A stretch of 64,000 nucleotides of DNA. Source: CAVYUC01 sp963771595 (lineage in GTDB: Bacteria; Bacteroidota; Bacteroidia; Bacteroidales; Prolixibacteraceae). This document shows, piece after piece, positions 1-8,973 of the stretch; position 1 is the first letter of the stretch, and every line of letters begins with the position of its first letter. The stretch is taken from NCBI GenBank assembly GCA_963771595.1, contig CAVYUC010000036.1:1-64000 (forward strand). The letters run 5' to 3'. The notes beneath the pieces are model-generated. The model ran no database searches. It was not told where the DNA came from and was given only the letters and a program-made list of their open reading frames with translations. Both the position numbers and the translations under genes were made by a program.

Positions 1-212
1 TGTAACTAATCAGTTTCTGCAATTTAAATAAATATGGGTTAAGTGCCTGAGGATTTACTGAAACAAATTTTAGTTGAATTTTTACATCTGCGGAATTCTA
101 ACAGACATAAAAACTCAAAACTTGAAAAATCACATCTTTTTTGTTCATAAGTCACTAATTTTTAGCGCCTTAATTATTTGATTGTGTTGGCTTTATTACA
201 GTTCTTTGCATT

Positions 213-1373
213 ATGGCAAACGAGAAATCTATAGATGAATTAGTCCAATTTTTGTTTAACAAGGTGCAAGAACTTGAATCAGAGGTCAAATACCTAAAAA
301 ATCGTTTGGCAAAATACGAAACTCCCAAAAACAGCAACAATAGTTCAGTTCCTCCATCAAAAGATGAAAACCGGCCAAAAAGAAAAAGTTTGCGCGAAAA
401 ATCGGGGCGTAAGCCGGGCGGACAAAAAGGAAGGGAAGGCAATACCCTAAAGATGGTAGAAATTCCTGATTCAACAGAAAAACATATCCCGGAATATTGT
501 AGTTGCTGTGGAAGGGATGTTTCAAGCATTCCACCTGAATTTGTAGGGAAAAGACAAGTTTTTGACATTCCGGCAATAAAAGTGCATGTAAAAGAACATC
601 AGGTATTTAAAATACGTTGCAATTCTTGCGGACATGAAACAGCAAGCAGTTTTCCCTTCAATGTCAAATCGCCAGTTAGTTATGGGACCAATATTGAAAG
701 CCTGATAGGCTATTTGCATACAAGGCAGTATATCCCATTTAAACGGATGCAGGAATTTTTCAACGATGTGTTGCATGTACCCATAAGCGAAGGCGGGATT
801 CATTACCTGTTAAACAAACTGGTTAAAAAAGCTGAACCTGCTTATGAAATGATAAAAAACAGGCTAAAAACAGAAACCGGTGGTTTTATTGGCAGCGACG
901 AAACAGGGGTAAAAGTTGCAGGTGGTAAACATTGGGCGTGGACATGGCAGAATGACGGGGCAACGTTTATTACCATCACCGATAACCGTGGGCAAAAAAG
1001 CATAACAGAAACTTTTAAAGCCGGGTTTGAAAAAGCAGTTTTGGTGCATGATTGCTGGAAAAGCCATTTTAACACACAGGCACTGTCCCATCAAATATGT
1101 ATCGCACATTTGTTACGTGACTTAAACTATCTTACAGAAAGATACAACCATAAATGGAGCCGGGTCTGCAAATCCCTTTTCAAATCTGCTTTAAGCCTGA
1201 AAAATGAAATGTCAGCCACAGATTATTTGGGGCACCAACCACAAAGAGCATCAATAAAAAATCGGTTGGACAGGCTATTGAAATATAATGTGCCTCCCGA
1301 CCACAAAGAACTTGTTTCTTTTCAGAGAAGGCTTATCAAATACAAGAATTACATACCAATGTCGTTTAGTTAA
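213..1373 (+). pseudogene. tnpC: IS66 transposase TnpC, 5' part (interrupted)
   Basis: This is the N-terminal 85 percent of an IS66 DDE transposase. It has an N-terminal leucine-rich coiled coil with a PPSKDENRPKRKS basic stretch, a CxxC...CxxC zinc-finger region at about residues 95-140, and the DDE core with D229 (GSDETGVK) and D280 (HDCWKSHF). The gene is cut at about residue 381 by an IS4-family element; the last few residues before the TAA (MSFS) are encoded by the inverted repeat of the inserted element. The missing end, with the catalytic glutamate, resumes at 2846. Joining the two parts across one copy of the target duplication restores an uninterrupted frame (KNYI-LTFLYH), so the gene was intact before the insertion. 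It is not expected to make active transposase now. Confidence 0.9.
1347..1356. repeat. 10-bp target-site duplication of the IS4 element, left copy
   Basis: AATTACATAC directly abuts the left inverted repeat; the identical right copy is at 2836-2845. Deleting the element with one copy restores the IS66 transposase frame, which confirms the exact insertion boundary. Confidence 0.92.
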
Positions 1374-2835
1374 GGATTGTTCATAATCGTTTGTAATTCA
1401 TTGAGTAAGTTTTCTTCGGTCGTTTTTTTCGTTCAAAACTTCGTCCGGGGCGGACAATTTCACGGGTGTTCTCTACTATATTGTCGAAAGCCTCCAACGC
1501 CCTCTCGTATTTCCTTTTTATTACCACCCCAATCAAAATGTCTTGTGTCATCGACAAAGCATTGGTACGATTTATCTTTTGCGCGTGTTTACGCTTTTCG
1601 TCTGCACGATATTCCGCAACAACCTTTTCTTCAATAGGGTGTGCATAAGCTGCACAAAGTGTCATCAGGAAAACTTTGGCGAAGAAATCCTGTTTTACCG
1701 CCCTTGCTGTTTTCCCAGAGAAATCCTCTAACTCAACCCGGTTTTTCAACAGTTTATAGGCCTCTTCTTCGTTCCAGCGATAGTGGTAAAGTTGCTCAAA
1801 ATCTTCATATACATATTTTTCTGTACCGGTCAGCGAAGTACAAAGTATCTCTTTTTCTCCGTTTTCCAGTTCTACTTTTACCAACCTACACTGGATGGTG
1901 GCATCCACCATGTGGGGGAAGGCAGCCAGTTTCTTGCGGTCTTTTTTGGGCAGGGTAAAAGAAACAATCCGTTCTTTTTCATCGCTTTCTGTAAATTCCT
2001 TGACCTTGAGCCACCAATCTTCTTTCAACCGCACACAAAATTCTATTCCTTTGGCTTTGAGTAAAAACAATAGCCAAAAACACGGATAACCCCTGTCAAG
2101 CAACAACATATCTCCTGCTTTGACTTTGTCCAGATGCTGGAGAAGCAAGTCGCGTTCGCTGGATGAATAGGGCGCAAGTTTGCTGTCGATGGTTATCTGG
2201 TTCAACACATCGTAAAGCATCGAGCCCATGGCCAAAGAGCGCGGGCTGTCAGCTTTCGGCCCAAATTTGTGCTGCCCGAATTCTTCAATGATACTTGGGT
2301 GGTTTGGCAAAACCAGTCTCGTACCATCTACCGCTAACGTTCGCATCCCATACCACACGTAATATTCCGCATCTTCATAAAAAGTCTCCGCGGTAACTTC
2401 GTTTAACCGCTCAAATGCCCACGGGTTCAGCTTGGCACGCGCCTGGGTGAATGCCCCCTTGGTCACTTCCCTAATCTTGAAATCACTATTGGAAACCGCC
2501 TTGAAGAAACTATCAAGTTCGCGTTGAATAGAACTTTTAAACATGATGATGATGACAATTAAATTTTTTAGCGAAAGTTTTCTGTTCCGAGAGAATACCC
2601 CTGAAAGGCCATCTTTTGAACGGCTCTTAAACTTCTCATTTTCAAGTTCATTTGATATTTTTTTAGATAATTTTTCTCGATAAAACCTTTTTGGATTGAT
2701 ACTTGGGTTATCCCCTATATACCCTTACAAAATAAGCAACAAAGGGCAAATTACAAACTTTTCAATGAACTATTTTCTGCCAAAACATCAATAAAATCAA
2801 GCCTTTTAGCTATTTTTGTTAACTAAACGACATTG
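1357..2835 (-). mobile_element. IS4-family insertion sequence, complete
   Basis: A 1479-bp element with perfect 17-bp terminal inverted repeats (CAATGTCGTTTAGTTAA at 1357-1373, mirrored at 2819-2835). It is flanked by a 10-bp direct repeat AATTACATAC at 1347-1356 and 2836-2845, the target-site duplication. It carries one transposase gene on the minus strand. A duplication of about 10 bp and the transposase Y-(2)-R-(3)-E-(6)-K signature fit the IS4 family. Perfect ends and a perfect duplication suggest a recent insertion, and the element looks able to move. Confidence 0.92.
1381..2544 (-). CDS. IS4-family transposase (DDE)
   Basis: A 387-residue cut-and-paste transposase that would act on the inverted repeats of its own element. 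The catalytic triad is visible as D73 (AVDGTRLV), D150 (LLLDRGY) and E260 inside the YHYRWNEEEAYKLLK stretch, which matches the IS4 Y-(2)-R-(3)-E-(6)-K signature (Y253, R256, E260, K267). Length and motifs are complete, with no frameshift. It reads opposite to the IS66 transposase it interrupts. About 290 bp lie between its start and the right end of the element, with no other gene in them. Confidence 0.93.
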   Translation of the reverse strand: MFKSSIQRELDSFFKAVSNSDFKIREVTKGAFTQARAKLNPWAFERLNEVTAETFYEDAEYYVWYGMRTLAVDGTRLVLPNHPSIIEEFGQHKFGPKADSPRSLAMGSMLYDVLNQITIDSKLAPYSSSERDLLLQHLDKVKAGDMLLLDRGYPCFWLLFLLKAKGIEFCVRLKEDWWLKVKEFTESDEKERIVSFTLPKKDRKKLAAFPHMVDATIQCRLVKVELENGEKEILCTSLTGTEKYVYEDFEQLYHYRWNEEEAYKLLKNRVELEDFSGKTARAVKQDFFAKVFLMTLCAAYAHPIEEKVVAEYRADEKRKHAQKINRTNALSMTQDILIGVVIKRKYERALEAFDNIVENTREIVRPGRSFERKKRPKKTYSMNYKRL

Positions 2836-2845
2836 AATTACATAC

Positions 2846-3063
2846 TTACATTCCTTTATCATCCAAAAGTACCACCCGACAATAATTCGTCGGAAAGGGC
2901 CATCAGGAATATAAAAGTCAAGCACAAAGTGTCAGGGCAATTTAAATCGCCAAACGGAGCATTTGTTTTTTCAGTACTCCGGTCAGTTACAGATACAACC
3001 CTAAAAAATAAACAAAATATTATTGAATCACTTAATACTATTGCTAATTTGCAAACTGATTAG
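2846..3063 (+). pseudogene. tnpC: IS66 transposase TnpC, 3' part
   Basis: This stretch encodes the C-terminal end of the interrupted IS66 transposase. The motif PPDNNSSERAIRNIKVKHK carries the third catalytic residue of the DDE triad, the glutamate of SERAIR. The coding sequence resumes directly after the right copy of the 10-bp duplication, in frame with the 5' part once the inserted element is removed. It has no start of its own that would give a functional protein. The final codons overlap the right inverted repeat of the IS66 element. Confidence 0.88.
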
Positions 3064-3114
3064 TTACTGCAGTTTTATTTTTTGCTTTATTTTCCGGAAG
3101 TAAGATAGAAAAGT

Positions 3115-4464
3115 CTAAATATCTTCCCCATACTGCCAGCCTTCCCGCATTGGTTCTTTAATGTACTGGTCCATATCCGGGTGATTTGTGACTTTCATAT
3201 TTTCCGCATCGAATTCAATACGTGTATTAAACCGCTGGGCTAAAACACCTACAGCAGCCATTTCCGTCAGCCGTGAAGCATAATCGAAATTTGATCCCGG
3301 TTTTGGTCCTTCTCCTTTAACAGCGCGCAGAAACTCCTGCTGCGGTCCGCCCTCCACACGTGGAATTGTAGGTTCAGGCATTTCGTTTTCCACCCAATTT
3401 TCCCATTCTTCTTTTGGCATCATCAGCTGGGCATTGTTTGGCCGACCGCCGGTAATGATATTTTGTTTTTCGCCCACCATTATCATTCCTGAACCGGGAA
3501 GTTCATCCATTTCCCATTCAGGCCGGTTTTCCGGTTTTAAACCTCCTTCATGCCAAAGCAGTGTTACTGGTGGTTTGTTTCCACGTGCCGGGAATTCAAA
3601 TTTAATGATGGATTGATCGGGAAGGAATCCTTGCGGGGCACCGGAGCTGAACAACGTTTCGGTTGCCGAAGGCGAACCCAAATCCAGCGACCAAAACGGA
3701 GCATCGAGTGTATGGCAGGCCCAGTCGCCCAATTCGCCGTTTCCAAAATCATAAAATCCCCTCCATGACTTTGGCACGTAAACATGATTATAAGGACGTG
3801 GTTCTGCCGGTCCAATCCATAAATTCCAGTCGAGACCACCTGGTACCTGTTCTTCTGCAGGCGGGAACTGATCGGGTTTGGTAAAGTATTTATCCGGACC
3901 GAAATCGGGACCGTCAAACCAGGCAAATACTTCACGAACATCGCCTGTGATTCCGGCATCAACCCATTCTTTTACCCGGCGGATTCCATCGGTTGCATGC
4001 CCCTGATTTCCCATTTGAGTGATAACGTTGTAATGATCCGCTGCTTTTCGAAGCGTGCGCAACTGCCAGATGTTATGGGCCAACGGCTTTTCAACATATA
4101 CATGTTTGCCCAGCTGCATGGCGGCCATGGCTGCCGGAAAGTGGGAATGATCGGGTATCGAAACCAAAACTGCATCGATTTCATTTCCCATTTCATCCAA
4201 CATTTTGCGGTAATCTTTATACCGTTTAGCATTGGGCACAGCATTGTACCCTTCGCTTGCCCGTTCATCGTCCACGTCGCACATGGCAACAATGTTTTCG
4301 TCGAGGCACTCACTCCAGTTGGCTTTTCCTCTTCCACCAACACCAATTACTGCAATGTTGATTTTTTTCGATGGAGAACAACTGATTAAATTCGGAATAA
4401 ACATTGCTCCTGCAGAAACAGCAGAAGCCGACAATAAAAATTTTCTTCTTGAAACTTTTGACAT
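3115..4464 (-). CDS. Gfo/Idh/MocA family oxidoreductase, Tat-exported
   Basis: A 449-residue NAD(P)-dependent sugar dehydrogenase-like protein. The N-terminus has a twin-arginine signal (SRRKFL at residues 5-10) with a hydrophobic stretch and a possible lipobox ending at C29 (LISC). A Rossmann nucleotide site follows at about residues 35-50 (AVIGVGGRG), and the family EKP motif appears in YVEKPLAHN. Proteins of this group are exported folded with bound cofactor; some act with DUF1080 proteins in 3-keto-glycoside cleavage, and one DUF1080 gene lies 20 kb away. Substrate cannot be read from sequence. A -7-like TAATTTTG (minus strand) lies at 4497-4504. The gene stands alone, 48 bp beyond the IS66 end. 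Confidence 0.88.
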   Translation of the reverse strand: MSKVSRRKFLLSASAVSAGAMFIPNLISCSPSKKINIAVIGVGGRGKANWSECLDENIVAMCDVDDERASEGYNAVPNAKRYKDYRKMLDEMGNEIDAVLVSIPDHSHFPAAMAAMQLGKHVYVEKPLAHNIWQLRTLRKAADHYNVITQMGNQGHATDGIRRVKEWVDAGITGDVREVFAWFDGPDFGPDKYFTKPDQFPPAEEQVPGGLDWNLWIGPAEPRPYNHVYVPKSWRGFYDFGNGELGDWACHTLDAPFWSLDLGSPSATETLFSSGAPQGFLPDQSIIKFEFPARGNKPPVTLLWHEGGLKPENRPEWEMDELPGSGMIMVGEKQNIITGGRPNNAQLMMPKEEWENWVENEMPEPTIPRVEGGPQQEFLRAVKGEGPKPGSNFDYASRLTEMAAVGVLAQRFNTRIEFDAENMKVTNHPDMDQYIKEPMREGWQYGEDI

Positions 4465-4601
4465 AATATTAAAAAGTTAAGTGGTTTAGATATTTACAAA
4501 ATTAACAGGATTTTCAAGTTTCAGGCCTTTTTTAGGAGATTTTCATCAGGTATTAAATAAATTGAATGTTTGGCTGTCAGCATTACCAGCATATTTAACT
4601 G

Positions 4602-5369
4602 TTAAAAATGCTGCGTCAGCGCCGACCGCCACCAACTGTAATGGTTCGATTCCAGTTCTTTCACCGAAGGAAACGGATAATAAAGGTACCGGTCGTGTTC
4701 GCCAATAAAAAATCCGGTTTTAATTGTTCGGAACGAAATATCACCGCGCACCAACCGCAATACTGTTTTGGTAACTTTACTGTGCGTTTCATTCAATTTT
4801 ATGAGGCACTCGCGCAGGTGGTCCGGATTTGAATAGGGCAGGTTGTGCAGTGGTGCATTTACATCGAAAGCCAGTTCATTTAAAAGCAATTCAGCAAAAA
4901 ACAATTTAGGGGTTGATACCGGTTTGGTGGTGTCAGTTAAAAACTGCACAAATTCATCGGGCGATAATTTACTGGCAACACGCGTTGTAATTGGATTAAA
5001 TTGTTGATACAGATGAATTTCCTCTGATTCCTTTTCTTCAAATTCCGAAGATTGCAATTCCAAAACTTTGCCATCGTCAGTTGACAAATACAAATTTTTT
5101 AATGCTGCCAAAGGAGTCCTTTCCAGAATCCGGTAGATACTAAAATAGACCGAACGTTTTGGTTCGCCATTGGGATATGGTACGAGTTTACCTGCAATAT
5201 AAACATGCGGGATATCGTTCATTTTCTCCGGATCGAGTTCGAAAAAAATGTTTTGTCCATGGGTGCTTTTCTTGGTTCCTACAGATAGATAATTACCAAA
5301 TTCTTCGGGCGGCAGATGTGAAGCAATTAAAGATTCGGGGGTAAAAACCAGGTAATAATAATTTTTCAT
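4602..5369 (-). CDS. conserved hypothetical protein, no recognised domain
   Basis: A 255-residue soluble protein. The start at 5369 (MKNYYYLVFTPES) is preferred to the longer 5417 start because the extra 16 residues (MTCCTIFCNF...) look like translated leader. No signal peptide or membrane segment is seen. The first half is rich in beta-type sequence (YYYLVFTPESLIASHLPP; HVYIAGKLVPYPNG) and the second half contains a patterned helix (HLRECLIKLNETHSKVTKTVLRLVRG). I do not recognise the family. It stands alone, on the opposite strand to the downstream DUF5009 gene, with 115 bp between the two starts. Confidence 0.6.
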   Translation of the reverse strand: MKNYYYLVFTPESLIASHLPPEEFGNYLSVGTKKSTHGQNIFFELDPEKMNDIPHVYIAGKLVPYPNGEPKRSVYFSIYRILERTPLAALKNLYLSTDDGKVLELQSSEFEEKESEEIHLYQQFNPITTRVASKLSPDEFVQFLTDTTKPVSTPKLFFAELLLNELAFDVNAPLHNLPYSNPDHLRECLIKLNETHSKVTKTVLRLVRGDISFRTIKTGFFIGEHDRYLYYPFPSVKELESNHYSWWRSALTQHF

Positions 5370-5484
5370 GGTGGTTGATTTTATGCGAAAGTTACAGAAA
5401 ATAGTGCAACAAGTCAATCCGGTTTGTTTTCTCTTTCTTCGATAATAGTAAAATTATTATCTTCAGGAATTTTATTTTTAAATT

Positions 5485-6666
5485 ATGCCGGCTAAACGAA
5501 TTGAATCAATAGATGTGATGCGGGGTTTAACCCTTTTTCTAATGCTTTTTGTTAACGATTTATTTACACCGAATGTGCCTTCATGGCTTACCCATGCAGA
5601 AGCCGATTTTGATGGAATGGGACTGGCCGACTGGGTTTTCCCCGGCTTTTTATTTATGGTGGGAATGGCGGTTCCGTTCGCCATTCAAAGCCGTCTGAAA
5701 AAAGGACACTCAACTGTGCAAATCCTGTCGCACATTCTAATTCGAACCATCAGTCTGCTTTTTATCGGTGTTTTAATGCTGAATGCATCGCGGCTAAATC
5801 CCGATCTTGCAGGAATCAGTAAAAACCTTTGGGCCATTCTTATGTACATTTCTGTTTTCCTTGTCTGGAATCAGTATGGAAATTTAAACCGAAACCTAAA
5901 GTTAATTTTGAAAGTCATAGGCATTACCGGACTAATTGTGTTGCTGGCCGTTTTTCGCAGCGGAACACCTGAATCCGTTTCATGGATTGAAACCGGCTGG
6001 TGGGGCATTTTAGGATTAATAGGCTGGGGTTATCTTGTTACGGCGCTGGTTTTCCTTTGTGTAAAAGAGAACCTGCTTTTAACCGGGTTGTTCTGGTTGT
6101 TTTTTATTTTGCTGAATGTGTTATCCCAACTGAGTATGCTCGGTTTTCTTGATTTTGCAAAACCTGTTTTTGGTGTAATAATTGACGGAAATACACCCTC
6201 TATTGTTATGGCTGGCTTATTTTTTAGTTTGGTTTTTACAAGGCTGAATCAGTCGAATGTCAGGAAATTTATTGCATTTGGTTTATTACTGGGAATCTTG
6301 TCTTTATTTTCCGGCTTTATTTTCCGGAATTGGTTTATTATTTCAAAAATTATGGGAACCCCAAGCTGGGCAATGATTTGTAACGGAATCAGCATACTGC
6401 TTTTCATTTTTCTTTTTATTATTGTAGATATTTACGGAAAGAAAAAGTGGAGCCGGATTTTTAAACCAGCCGGGCAAAATTCACTGACAACCTACCTGGC
6501 ACCGGATATTTTGTATTATTTAATCTGGATGTTGAATATTCCGTTGCTTTTTTACAAACATCTCGATAGTTCAGTTCTGGTCGTTGGGGGATCATTGGTT
6601 TGGGCTTTTGCCATGATTGGAGTTGCCGTTTTTTTATCGAAAATTGGTATTCGCCTGAAACTTTGA
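5485..6666 (+). CDS. DUF5009/HGSNAT-like membrane acyltransferase
   Basis: A 393-residue polytopic membrane protein with about ten hydrophobic segments. The N-terminus RIESIDVMRGLTLFLMLFVND and the following DWVFPGFLFMVGMAVPFAI are characteristic of bacterial relatives of heparan-alpha-glucosaminide N-acetyltransferase (DUF5009/YeiB-type). Such proteins are thought to carry acyl groups across the inner membrane to periplasmic sugars; activity is not established for this branch. It lies 51 bp upstream of, and on the same strand as, a GH172 lipoprotein, so the two may act on the same imported or cell-surface glycan. No odd features in the frame. Confidence 0.85.
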   Translation: MPAKRIESIDVMRGLTLFLMLFVNDLFTPNVPSWLTHAEADFDGMGLADWVFPGFLFMVGMAVPFAIQSRLKKGHSTVQILSHILIRTISLLFIGVLMLNASRLNPDLAGISKNLWAILMYISVFLVWNQYGNLNRNLKLILKVIGITGLIVLLAVFRSGTPESVSWIETGWWGILGLIGWGYLVTALVFLCVKENLLLTGLFWLFFILLNVLSQLSMLGFLDFAKPVFGVIIDGNTPSIVMAGLFFSLVFTRLNQSNVRKFIAFGLLLGILSLFSGFIFRNWFIISKIMGTPSWAMICNGISILLFIFLFIIVDIYGKKKWSRIFKPAGQNSLTTYLAPDILYYLIWMLNIPLLFYKHLDSSVLVVGGSLVWAFAMIGVAVFLSKIGIRLKL

Positions 6667-6717
6667 AGACAGCTAATTTTCTTACCTTTAATTTTAATAT
6701 CACCTAAATTAATAATT

Positions 6718-8784
6718 ATGAACCGTTTTCAGATATTTTTCAGTTTAATACTTCTTGTTGTTTTTTCTTCATGCAGTAAACAAAAAGTAACCCTCGAATC
6801 CTTGCTTGATGAAATGACAAATAGATCATCGCTGACATATTTCCCGGAAAACAGTTATGAAATTGAACAGTTTAGCAGTTACGACCGGAAAAGTGTTTCA
6901 CCGGAAGAAGAGGGATGGTGGGCGAATGCGGATTTTACACAGTTTGTCCGGGAGGAAGAAAATGATGGGCGACGCGAATTTGTAATGTTTGATGCAGATG
7001 GACCAGGCGCAGTAGTGCGGTTCTGGATGACTTTTGCCGGACAGGGATCAACCGATGGAATCTTACGAATTTATATTGACGGCAATGACCAGCCGGTAAT
7101 TGAAGGAAATGCACTTGAAATTCTCAGTGGCGGTGTTTTGGCAGCGGCACCATTGAGCGCCTCGGTTTCACCGGAAACAGAATATGAGCGGCGTGGACAT
7201 AATTTATATTTGCCGGTGCCTTATGCTCAACATTGTAAAATAACCATTGAAAACGCTGCCATTAAATATGAAAACAACAGTTGGCGGCCAAGCATCTACT
7301 ACAATATTAACTACAGAAATTATGCTCCGGGAATTGAAGTGGAAAGTTTTTCGAAGGAAATACTACGCAGGGCTGAACAGCAGATTAATCGCACCAATCA
7401 GTTGCTGGTAAATCATCAGGAAGCAGAAATGCCGGAAGTTCAATTAAAAAATCTGGCAGCAAACGAAGAGTGGGTTATCGATTTAAACGGGATGAAAGCC
7501 ATTTCAGAAATCCATATGAAACTTAGTGCTGCCGATATGAACCAGGCGCTTCGTTCAACAGTTCTTTCCATTTCGTTCGATGAGGAACAAACAGTATGGG
7601 TGCCTGTTGGCGATTTCTTTGGAACGGGTTACCGGATTTTTCAATCGGAGACTTTTTACACCAGTGTTTCGGAACATGGTCTCATGAAATCGTTCTGGAA
7701 AATGCCCTTTCAGAATTCAGCAAAAATCAGGCTGATAAATTTTGGGAATCAGGAGGTAGAGGTGGAATTGGGCGTTGCAACCGAAGATTATAAATGGAAA
7801 AATAACAGCATGTATTTTGGGGCATCATGGCATGAGTACAACCGGATAAATACGGCGAAAGATACAAGCGCTGACTGGCATTTTGATGTGAATTATGTGG
7901 ACATAAAAGGGCAGGGGATATATGCCGGTGATGCGTTGACAGTATTTAACACAGCAGATGCGTGGTGGGGCGAAGGCGATGAAAAAATATTTGTAAATCA
8001 TGAGGCATTCCCTTCCTGTATCGGAACGGGAACAGAAGATTATTACGGCTATGCATGGTGCCGCCCCGAAAAGTTTACACATCCGTTTATTGCCCAACCA
8101 ACCGGTGAAGGTAATTTTCATCCCGGAATGACAGTGAATATGCGTTACCGGGCATTGGATGCCATGCCTTTTACCAATGAATTGAGTTCGAATATCGAAC
8201 TTTGGCATTGGTCAAAAACAAAGATTAATTATGCAATGACTGCTTTTTTCTATGTAAGACCAGGTTTTGGAATTAATTTAAAACCTGATCCTGAAATTGT
8301 AAAATTACGCGTTGCCATGGATCGCACTGATATATACGAACCAAAAGTTGATGAAAACGGAAAAATTGAAGGGGAATACCTGGAGGTAATGGTTTATGAT
8401 TCGGGTGATCTTAATTCACAATCGGGAAATTACGGATGGAGCAACGGCAGCCAGTTGTGGTGGCGGAATGCCAGTGCCGGTGATGAACTTACGGCTAAAT
8501 TCATATTGGACAAAACCGGGAAATACAAGGTTTCTGCACAATTGACAAAAGCAGTTGATTACGGTATCATTCAATTGTATTTAAACGGAAAATCGATTGG
8601 AAATAAATTTAATGGTTATATGGAAAAAGGAGTTAAACCCGTTCAGGTAAATTTAGGAACCCACAATCTAAGTGAAGGGGAAAATATTGTTTCAGTAAAA
8701 ATATTGGGTTCCGACAAACGTGCGAAACCCGGGAATATGGCTGGAATTGATTTTCTTGAATTTCAGAAGCTCTCCCAGAATTGA
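6718..8784 (+). CDS. GH172 (DUF2961) family glycoside hydrolase, lipoprotein
   Basis: A 688-residue exported lipoprotein: MNRFQIFFSLILLVVFSSC gives a lipobox with C19. The DUF2961 core includes the conserved DGPGAVVRFWMTFAGQG region and the FPSCIGTGTEDYYGYAW stretch. Known GH172 enzymes act on difructose dianhydride or on arabinofuranose/fructofuranose linkages; substrate here is unknown. The C-terminal 130 residues form a beta-rich region (KYKVSAQLTKAVDYGIIQLYLNG), probably a carbohydrate-binding or jelly-roll domain. It follows the DUF5009 gene by 51 bp, suggesting co-transcription. Confidence 0.9.
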   Translation: MNRFQIFFSLILLVVFSSCSKQKVTLESLLDEMTNRSSLTYFPENSYEIEQFSSYDRKSVSPEEEGWWANADFTQFVREEENDGRREFVMFDADGPGAVVRFWMTFAGQGSTDGILRIYIDGNDQPVIEGNALEILSGGVLAAAPLSASVSPETEYERRGHNLYLPVPYAQHCKITIENAAIKYENNSWRPSIYYNINYRNYAPGIEVESFSKEILRRAEQQINRTNQLLVNHQEAEMPEVQLKNLAANEEWVIDLNGMKAISEIHMKLSAADMNQALRSTVLSISFDEEQTVWVPVGDFFGTGYRIFQSETFYTSVSEHGLMKSFWKMPFQNSAKIRLINFGNQEVEVELGVATEDYKWKNNSMYFGASWHEYNRINTAKDTSADWHFDVNYVDIKGQGIYAGDALTVFNTADAWWGEGDEKIFVNHEAFPSCIGTGTEDYYGYAWCRPEKFTHPFIAQPTGEGNFHPGMTVNMRYRALDAMPFTNELSSNIELWHWSKTKINYAMTAFFYVRPGFGINLKPDPEIVKLRVAMDRTDIYEPKVDENGKIEGEYLEVMVYDSGDLNSQSGNYGWSNGSQLWWRNASAGDELTAKFILDKTGKYKVSAQLTKAVDYGIIQLYLNGKSIGNKFNGYMEKGVKPVQVNLGTHNLSEGENIVSVKILGSDKRAKPGNMAGIDFLEFQKLSQN

Positions 8785-8939
8785 AAAGTAGGTACTTGAA
8801 AATATCCAAAATACAATCCGTAGAAATGATATTTGCGAAAAATTATTTTTTCAGTATTATTGGTTTGATATTCAAGCCGGTTCGATGGATTTAACTCCAG
8901 GTGTTTAAAAAAAAATTCATCAAAAAAGGCATAATTAAT

Positions 8940-8947
8940 TATCTTTG
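8940..8947 (+). promoter_or_regulatory. candidate -7 element of dnaX promoter
   Basis: TATCTTTG matches the Bacteroidota -7 consensus TAnnTTTG, 26 bp before the dnaX start. No good -33 TTTG is seen about 20 bp upstream, so the call is tentative. Confidence 0.4.
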
Positions 8948-8973
8948 GGCGACATCAGCCTTTACAGGAAAAA

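Larger units (their letters stand above)
2..3067 (+). mobile_element. IS66-family element (TnpC-only type), split by an IS4-family insertion
   Basis: The element is bounded by a perfect 15-bp inverted repeat starting GTAACTAATCAG at 2-16 and mirrored at 3053-3067; GTAA termini are usual for IS66. It carries only a tnpC-like transposase gene, without tnpA or tnpB, as in the ISBst12-type subgroup. Removing the nested 1479-bp element and one copy of its 10-bp duplication leaves about 1577 bp, a normal size for this subgroup. The right inverted repeat overlaps the end of the transposase gene. IS66 makes 8-bp target duplications; the left copy lies outside the window except for base 1, which agrees with the last base of 3068-3075. 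Confidence 0.85.
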
